Origin: Simplicispira suum
GTDB taxonomy: Bacteria; Pseudomonadota; Gammaproteobacteria; Burkholderiales; Burkholderiaceae_C
Length of the DNA stretch: 64,000 nt
Assembly (NCBI RefSeq): GCF_003008595.1
Contig: NZ_CP027669.1
Coordinates: 1,054,001-1,118,000, forward strand
Reading direction: 5' to 3'
The translations under genes and the position numbers were made by a program. The number at the start of each line of letters is the position of its first letter. Position 1 is the first letter of the stretch. Shown here in pieces: positions 57,762 to 64,000 of the stretch. The notes under the pieces are model-generated. The model did no database searches. It was not told where the DNA came from and saw only the letters and a program-made list of their open reading frames with translations.

Positions 57762-58961
57762 ATGTCCATGACCCTCTCCGCCTTTGCCCCCCATCCCGCC
57801 GCCCGCGCCTGCGCCTGGCTGGTGCTCGCCCTGACGGCCAGTGCCCCCGCGCTGGCCCAGAATGGCTCGCCCACTGCACCCGGCGCCAGCGCCCCCGACG
57901 CGGCCTGGCGTGATTGCGCAGCCATGACGGCCGACTCCAACGCCCGCCTGGCCTGCTTTGACGGCTGGGCGCAGCAGCAGTCGCTGGGCACGCCGGTGGC
58001 GGCTGACGGCACTGCAACCCCCAGCCAGACGGCAGTCGCCCCGAAAGCCCAGGTGGACACCACCCTGCCCGCCACCCGCGTGATCGAAGTGGCCCGCACC
58101 GAAGGCTGCCGCGACCCGCAGTACAGCGAGACCTCACGCTTCTGGGAGCTTGAATCGGGCACCGATTGCGGCAGTTTCAGCTTTCGCGGCTACCGGCCGA
58201 TCAACGCTTCGCTGGTAGCGGCCAGCAACGTCAACCGCTACCCCGGCGCGGCGGGCGTGCCTTCCACCGATCCCACGCCGTACCGCCGCACCGAAGCGCG
58301 CCTGCAGCTGTCGGTGCGCACCAAGGTCGCGCAGAACCTGCTGACCCAAGGCGACCCGACGCGGCGCGACTCGCTGTGGTTTGGCTACACCCAGCAGTCG
58401 TATTGGCAGGTGTTCACGGGCGACATTTCGCGCCCCTTCCGCGCCACCGACCACGAGCCCGAGGTGATGTATGTCTATCCAACGGACGCCAAACTACCCT
58501 TTGGCTGGCGCTGGCGCTACAGCGGCATTGGTCTCAACCACCAGTCCAACGGCCAGAGCGAACCGCTGTCGCGCAGCTGGAACCGCGCCTACCTGATGAC
58601 CGGCATGGAATTGGACAACCGCTGGCGCGTTCAGGCCAAAATCTGGAAGCGCATCTCCGAAGACGCCAGCAGCGACGACAACCCCGGCATCAGCGACTAC
58701 ATCGGCCGCGGCGAAATTTCGGCTTTCTGGAACGTCAACCAGGACAACACCCTGGGCCTGACGCTGCGCAGTTCGCTGGCCCGCAATGCGCGCGGCTCGG
58801 CACGCCTGGAATGGCTGCAGGCGCTGGGTACGGGCCTGGGCGGCGGCAAGAGCAACCTGCGCCTGCACACGCAGCTGTTTTCGGGCTACGGCGACAGCCT
58901 GATTGACTACAACCGCAAGCGCACGGTGTTCACGGTGGGCTTGAGTCTGGTGGATTTCTAA
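57762..58961 (+). CDS. pldA: Outer-membrane phospholipase A
   Basis: 399 residues from the ATG at 57762 (or 57768). Signal peptide cleaved near APALAQ, a Pro/Ala-rich linker, then a beta barrel. The catalytic segment GIGLNHQSNGQSEPLSRSWNR has His260 and Ser262 in the order of the PldA family, with the Asn later in RSWNRAY. It would hydrolyse phospholipids in the outer leaflet when activated as a dimer. The ending VGLSLVDF has the terminal Phe typical of barrel proteins. Confidence 0.9.
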   Translation: MSMTLSAFAPHPAARACAWLVLALTASAPALAQNGSPTAPGASAPDAAWRDCAAMTADSNARLACFDGWAQQQSLGTPVAADGTATPSQTAVAPKAQVDTTLPATRVIEVARTEGCRDPQYSETSRFWELESGTDCGSFSFRGYRPINASLVAASNVNRYPGAAGVPSTDPTPYRRTEARLQLSVRTKVAQNLLTQGDPTRRDSLWFGYTQQSYWQVFTGDISRPFRATDHEPEVMYVYPTDAKLPFGWRWRYSGIGLNHQSNGQSEPLSRSWNRAYLMTGMELDNRWRVQAKIWKRISEDASSDDNPGISDYIGRGEISAFWNVNQDNTLGLTLRSSLARNARGSARLEWLQALGTGLGGGKSNLRLHTQLFSGYGDSLIDYNRKRTVFTVGLSLVDF

Positions 58962-59284
58962 CAGGGGCACCCCCTGAGGCGCTGCGCGCCTTCCCCCCGC
59001 TCTCGCTGCGGGGCGGCCCTTGCTCGGCGTCCCACGCCTGGGGCCGCGCCAGTGTTGTGTGCTGTTGACGAACGCGCAAGGCGGTCAGCAGCGTCCGATC
59101 ACAACTCGTTACGACATTGCCCTCAAGTTCTGCGCCATCGCGCCGAGACGCCGCCACAATGGCACGCGCACCGAAACCGGCATGGCCCCGTCCGGCGGGC
59201 GCCTGAACAAGGCAACTTTCGCAGCGTTTTTTGGCCATTGCCGGCTCCTTGCACCCTCGACAATGTCGATAAGAGGAGCCCCCG
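58962..59284. other. 323-base gap with a CCCCTGAGG-type repeat
   Basis: The first 90 bases are the repeat listed separately. The rest (59051-59284) shows no gene or clear promoter; AAGAGGAG at its right end is the ribosome-binding site of the 128-residue protein gene. Confidence 0.6.
58964..59050. repeat. CCCCTGAGG-type intergenic element, long copy
   Basis: Begins GGGGCACCCCCTGAGGCGCTGC and contains pairing arms GGCGC/GCGCC and CCCCGC/GCGGGG, ending GGGGCCGCGCC. A shorter relative is at 29561. Follows pldA and may act as a terminator or REP-like element. I recall similar sequences being frequent in Comamonadaceae genomes. Confidence 0.65.
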
Positions 59285-59671
59285 ATGGACATGCAATACC
59301 AGCTCAAAGCCGGCAGTTACTACCTGTACGACATGCGCGATGCGCCCAGCGCCGTCACTGGCGAGCGCCGCTTCAAGCTCAAGACCGACACCGTGGCGAT
59401 TGCCTTTGACGCCCACACCGGCGAAGTGCACCAGCACGGCAGTCCGGTGCGCATCCAGTCCTGGGCCAACCACACGCGCCGGCGCCTGCGCGCTGCCGGA
59501 GCGCAGGCTGTGGCCAATGATCTGGTGGTGGTGTCTGGCCCGCTGCCGGTGGACGAACTGAACAAGTGCTTGTGGATCACCGGCTACTGCCGCCGCATGT
59601 TCAAGCGCTTGGCCACCTTGCCCCACGGCAAGCTGCAGCGCACACCCGACGCTGCGCGCCGCGCCGCCTGA
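59285..59671 (+). CDS. Orphan 128-residue protein, family not recognised
   Basis: Well-placed ribosome-binding site (AAGAGGAG) and start (MDMQYQLKAGSYYLYDMRDAP). Residues 1-60 are beta-rich, then a basic helix (WANHTRRRLRAAGAQAVAND) and a C-terminal part with two Cys (KCLWITGYC) and many Arg. No signal peptide or membrane helix. Codon use is like the neighbours. Function unknown. Confidence 0.65.
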   Translation: MDMQYQLKAGSYYLYDMRDAPSAVTGERRFKLKTDTVAIAFDAHTGEVHQHGSPVRIQSWANHTRRRLRAAGAQAVANDLVVVSGPLPVDELNKCLWITGYCRRMFKRLATLPHGKLQRTPDAARRAA

Positions 59672-59710
59672 ACTTCTGCGATCTAGGGCGCTCTGCGGCG
59701 CTGATCCCGA

Positions 59711-60217
59711 TCAAGCGCCGCGAAAGTTTTCCAGTACATCCGCCCCGCTGTCGCTTTCCAGCACGTCCTGCGCCTGCGCAGCGTCTGGTGCATGGCGCAC
59801 GATGGTCACCGGCACCGGGCTTGCGTGCACCAGCGCCTGCGAGACTGAGCCCAGCAGTGCACTGCGGATCGCTCCCTGCCCCCGGGCGCCAACGATGGCC
59901 ATGTCGCTCCCCGTGCTCTCGATCAGGTCCACCAGCGTGTGCGCCGGGTCACCAATGCCAATTTCTGTCTCGTAGCTCAGACCCGCCGCATCCAGCAGCG
60001 CGCGCGCACTGGCCATCAGGTGGGCACCGGCCTCCAGGCTGGCGGCGGCGATGCGGTCCGGATCGCGCGAAACCACCAGCTCGTACAGCGAGGCCGGCTC
60101 CTGCACATTGGCCAGCACAAACTCGGCGCGCAGGCCCGAATCCACCAGTGCCAGCGCATGGTGCACCGCGTCGAGCGAGAGGGCTGAGCCATCCACAGCA
60201 ATCAAAATCTTGGGCAT
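59711..60217 (-). CDS. Universal stress protein UspA family
   Basis: 168 residues. Usp fold with KILIAVDGSALSLDAVHHAL, and the ATP-binding signature GARGQGAIRSALLGSVSQALVHASPVPV near the end. A tail of about 25 residues past the fold (from DAAQAQDVLESDS) is acidic. Cytoplasmic; convergent with the orphan gene. Confidence 0.92.
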   Translation of the reverse strand: MPKILIAVDGSALSLDAVHHALALVDSGLRAEFVLANVQEPASLYELVVSRDPDRIAAASLEAGAHLMASARALLDAAGLSYETEIGIGDPAHTLVDLIESTGSDMAIVGARGQGAIRSALLGSVSQALVHASPVPVTIVRHAPDAAQAQDVLESDSGADVLENFRGA

Positions 60218-61695
<1,478 letters not shown>

Positions 61696-61726
61696 AAAAC
61701 GCGGCCATGCCGACGCACTGGCCTGC

Positions 61727-62242
61727 ATGACACGCGCACCCCCTCCGTTGCGATGGCTGCTTGCCGGCCTGCGCACCCTGGCCGTCTGGCTGCTGGCCCT
61801 GCTGGTGCTGTTCGAGGAATGGGGCTGGGAGCCGCTGCAACGCCTGCTGGCGCGCCTGGGCCGCTGGCCGGGCCTGCGCTGGGTGGAAGGCCGGGTGCGC
61901 GCGCTGCCGCCCTGGGCGGCGCTGGCGGCGTTTGGCGTGCCCACGCTCTTGCTGCTGCCGATCAAGCTGCTGGCGCTGTGGGCGATCGGGAACGGTCAGG
62001 TGCTGCTGGGTGCAGCGGTGGTGATAGCGGCAAAAATCGTCGGCACGGCCGTGGTGGCGCGCCTCTTCACCTTGACGCAACCGGCGCTGATGCGCCTGGC
62101 GTGGTTTGCCATCTTTTACGTTCGCTGGATTGCGTTGAAGACGGCGCTGCTGGCCCGCGCCCGCGCATCCTGGCCCTGGCGAGCGGCACGGGTGCTGCGG
62201 CGCCGCGCGCGGCGCTGGTGGCGGCGCACCGGTCTGCGTTGA
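61727..62242 (+). CDS. Conserved-looking small membrane protein
   Basis: 171 residues from the ATG at 61727. Three hydrophobic helices (LRTLAVWLLALLVLFEEWGW, LAAFGVPTLLLLPIKLLALWAIG, LLGAAVVIAAKIVGTAVVARL) and a strongly basic tail (RVLRRRARRWWRR). It starts 31 bases after tgt. The family was not recognised; the tail suggests contact with anionic lipids or nucleic acid. Confidence 0.7.
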   Translation: MTRAPPPLRWLLAGLRTLAVWLLALLVLFEEWGWEPLQRLLARLGRWPGLRWVEGRVRALPPWAALAAFGVPTLLLLPIKLLALWAIGNGQVLLGAAVVIAAKIVGTAVVARLFTLTQPALMRLAWFAIFYVRWIALKTALLARARASWPWRAARVLRRRARRWWRRTGLR

Positions 62243-62255
62243 GCAGCCGAACGCT

Positions 62256-63371
62256 TCAGTCAGGAGTCAGCGACGCTGGTTGTGCCGGGGACACGGGGGC
62301 CGCTACCCCCGGCGCAGGAGCAATGGCCGCAGCACGGCCAGCAACGGCTCCGCAGGCATGGCAGAACTTCGCAAACGCACTCTTGCGCGTGCCGCAGGCG
62401 CCGCAGCGGTCAAACAGGCCGATGCCGCAGTGCGGACAGAAGTCGATCTGCTCGTTCTTGAGGTCGACCGGACGCTCGCAGCCGGGGCAGACGCTTTTGG
62501 CCAGGCGCGCCAGCGCAACGTCGTAGCTCAGCTCCTTGCGGCGCTCCTGGTCCGGCAAGGCTTCGGCCAGTTTTTGCCGTTCCAGGTAGCGATTGAGGGC
62601 CAGGATGGCGTAGCGTCCCACGATGGCGGTGACCGCAATGCCCACGATGTAGCGCACGTAGCCACCGTAGCTCGGCAGGTAGGGAACCAGTTCGACGAAG
62701 AAGGCGAACAGCGCAAAGAAGATAAAACCCCAGACGAAAGGCCAGTAGGTTCCCTTGCGCTTTTTGACGAATAGCCAGCCGGCGATGGCGAGCAGCGGCA
62801 GCGTCAGCGCCAGGCGGTAGAGGAAAACGCGCATTTCCACCTTGCGCATCTCCTCGCCCAGCCGGATGCGGGCGTCGGCTTCCATGCTGCTCAGCTGCTT
62901 TTGTTTTTCCGCAGCAGATTGCCGAGCGTCCAGCGCGGCCTGCTGCTGCGCTTGCACCGCGCGCTGTTGTGCCTGTTCGGCGCGCTGCTGGGCGTCGAGC
63001 GCGCGGGTGCGGGCAATCACTTCGGGGTCTTGCTCGGAGCGCTCGGTCACGCTGCGGGTGGCCAGCCAGTTGCTAAAGCCCTCGCGCTGGGTACGTGTCT
63101 CGCTGCGCGCCTTGCTCAGCTGCAGGCGCGCTTGGGCCAGTGCGGTGTTGGCGGCCTCGGCTGCGGCTTCTTCGCTGCGCAACTCGGCACGCAGCCTTTC
63201 GGCGGCAGCGCGGTTGGCCAGAAAGTCGTCGAGCTCCAGCGGCTGTTCGACCTTGGGCAAGTCGCCCACCAGGGTTCCGCCTAGACCAATCAGAAAGCTG
63301 GCAAACACCAGCGCCACCAGCCAGAGGCCGCGACGAAACCATTTTTCGGACAGGCGCAAGGATTTGCTCAT
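62256..63371 (-). CDS. Membrane protein with coiled coil and C-terminal zinc ribbons
   Basis: 371 residues. One N-terminal helix (GLWLVALVFASFLIGLGGTL), a long Gln/Ala/Glu coiled coil (about 50-175), three more helices (about 183-270), then Cys pairs CPGC, CPHC, CGAC and CHAC, that is, two zinc ribbons on the cytoplasmic side, and a Pro/Ala tail. It is convergent with the preceding membrane-protein gene. I do not recognise a named family; the layout suggests an envelope-stress or scaffold protein. Confidence 0.72.
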   Translation of the reverse strand: MSKSLRLSEKWFRRGLWLVALVFASFLIGLGGTLVGDLPKVEQPLELDDFLANRAAAERLRAELRSEEAAAEAANTALAQARLQLSKARSETRTQREGFSNWLATRSVTERSEQDPEVIARTRALDAQQRAEQAQQRAVQAQQQAALDARQSAAEKQKQLSSMEADARIRLGEEMRKVEMRVFLYRLALTLPLLAIAGWLFVKKRKGTYWPFVWGFIFFALFAFFVELVPYLPSYGGYVRYIVGIAVTAIVGRYAILALNRYLERQKLAEALPDQERRKELSYDVALARLAKSVCPGCERPVDLKNEQIDFCPHCGIGLFDRCGACGTRKSAFAKFCHACGAVAGRAAAIAPAPGVAAPVSPAQPASLTPD

Positions 63372-63387
63372 TTCGTTCTCCTCGATT

Positions 63388-63450
63388 CAAATACTATGTT
63401 TTTTATAGCTGCTTGCGCAACGTGTGCAAGCGCTAGTGGCTATTTTCATT
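63388..63450 (+). repeat. Dispersed ATAGCTG repeat, intergenic copy
   Basis: TTTTTTATAGCTGCTTGCGCAACGTG, then TGCAAGCGCTAGTGGCTATTTT. The halves GCTTGC and GCAAGC can pair. Between the zinc-ribbon gene and the saccharopine-dehydrogenase-like gene. Confidence 0.75.
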
Positions 63451-63567
63451 CCTTTTTTCGGCTTTGGTGTACATCCCGCTCAGCCGCAGAAGGTCCTTCG
63501 CATGCGCGACAGGAAGGCTCGGGTCGCGCTTTCACAATGCTGCGATTGCACTCCAAGGACCTCTTCC

Positions 63568-64000
63568 ATGCCCAAAGCTTTTGATCTTGTCGTTCACGGC
63601 GCCACCGGCTTCACTGGCCGGCTGGTGGTGGAGTATCTGCTGCAGCGCTACCCGGCGGGCAGCGGTCTGCGCTGGGCCATGGGCGGGCGCAGCGCAGACA
63701 AGCTCGCGTCGGTGCGCGATGCCATCGGCGCGCCCGCCGATACGCCGTTGGTAGTCACCGACAGCCGGGACCCCGCCAGTCTGCAGGCGCTGATGGCACA
63801 AACCCGGCTGGTGCTGACCACCGTGGGGCCTTACCAGCTCTACGGCAGCGAACTGGTGGCCGCCTGCGCGGCGGCAGGCGTGGACTATGTCGATCTCTGC
63901 GGCGAGCCGGCCTGGATGCGCCAGATGATCGACGCGCACGAAGCTGCGGCCAAGGCCAGCGGCGCGCGCATCGTGTTCTCTTGCGGGTTCGACTCCATTC
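63568..64000 (+). CDS. Saccharopine-dehydrogenase-like NAD(P)-binding protein, 5-prime part only
   Basis: The first 144 residues are present and the gene runs off the right edge. Rossmann start FDLVVHGATGFTGRLVVEYLL, GGRSADKL, TTVGPYQLYG and DLCGEPAWMR, the pattern of the saccharopine dehydrogenase / trans-acting enoyl reductase group. Such proteins in bacteria act in lipid or polyketide metabolism; the reaction cannot be told from this part. Confidence 0.85.
   Translation, partial: MPKAFDLVVHGATGFTGRLVVEYLLQRYPAGSGLRWAMGGRSADKLASVRDAIGAPADTPLVVTDSRDPASLQALMAQTRLVLTTVGPYQLYGSELVAACAAAGVDYVDLCGEPAWMRQMIDAHEAAAKASGARIVFSCGFDSI

Overview
The window looks like a chromosomal segment from a high-GC betaproteobacterium, most likely Comamonadaceae (Acidovorax-like). 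The reasons are the gene types and their compact ATGA-coupled operons, and several short repeats that I associate with that family. No rRNA, tRNA, CRISPR array or prophage was seen.

Left third (1-24987, all minus strand): a surface-polysaccharide and secretion region. Read in the direction of transcription, it starts with dTDP-rhamnose synthesis (rfbB-rfbD-rfbA-rfbC) and two glycosyltransferases. A complete type II secretion operon in the Xanthomonas xps order follows (gspE-F-G-H-I-J-K-L-M-N-D plus a lipoprotein). Next come a 315-residue secreted protein with its own promoter and terminator, a propeller-like lipoprotein and a parvulin-type isomerase. Last are two more glycosyltransferases (one WsaF-like), a Wzm/Wzt-type ABC exporter and the start of an acyltransferase-like gene cut by the window edge. 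The simplest reading is a rhamnose-containing glycan exported by the ABC transporter, with a type II secretion system and a candidate surface or secreted protein in the middle.

Middle (25054-43903): a two-domain fatty acyl-CoA reductase diverging from a phasin-like gene, a TetR regulator and a TPR protein. Then coaX, a BON-LysM protein, a creatininase-rhodanese fusion head-to-head with an alanyl-tRNA editing gene, and a 111-bp tandem repeat that begins inside the 3-prime end of that editing gene. A large AsmA-like DUF748 protein, a DsbD-type thiol transporter, a small thioredoxin-fold protein, hemE and priA follow.

Right part (43907-64000): a full nine-gene N-ATPase operon (atpDCQRBEFAG) directly behind priA, a DUF3297 gene and an AEC transporter. 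Then a small mercury-resistance island (merR / merT-merP-merA plus a SHOCT protein) carrying a 161-bp IS5-like MITE exactly at the merT stop codon. After that come rep helicase, an outer-membrane phospholipase A, an orphan 128-residue protein, uspA, tgt, two membrane proteins and the start of a saccharopine-dehydrogenase-like gene.

Repeats recur through the window. A 50-60 bp element (ATAGCTG..GCGCTT..AAGCGCTAGAGGCC) occurs at least six times, three of them in frame inside rfbD, dsbD and priA. Two copies of a CCCCTGAGG element and one GTGGGGTCAGA hairpin sit between genes.
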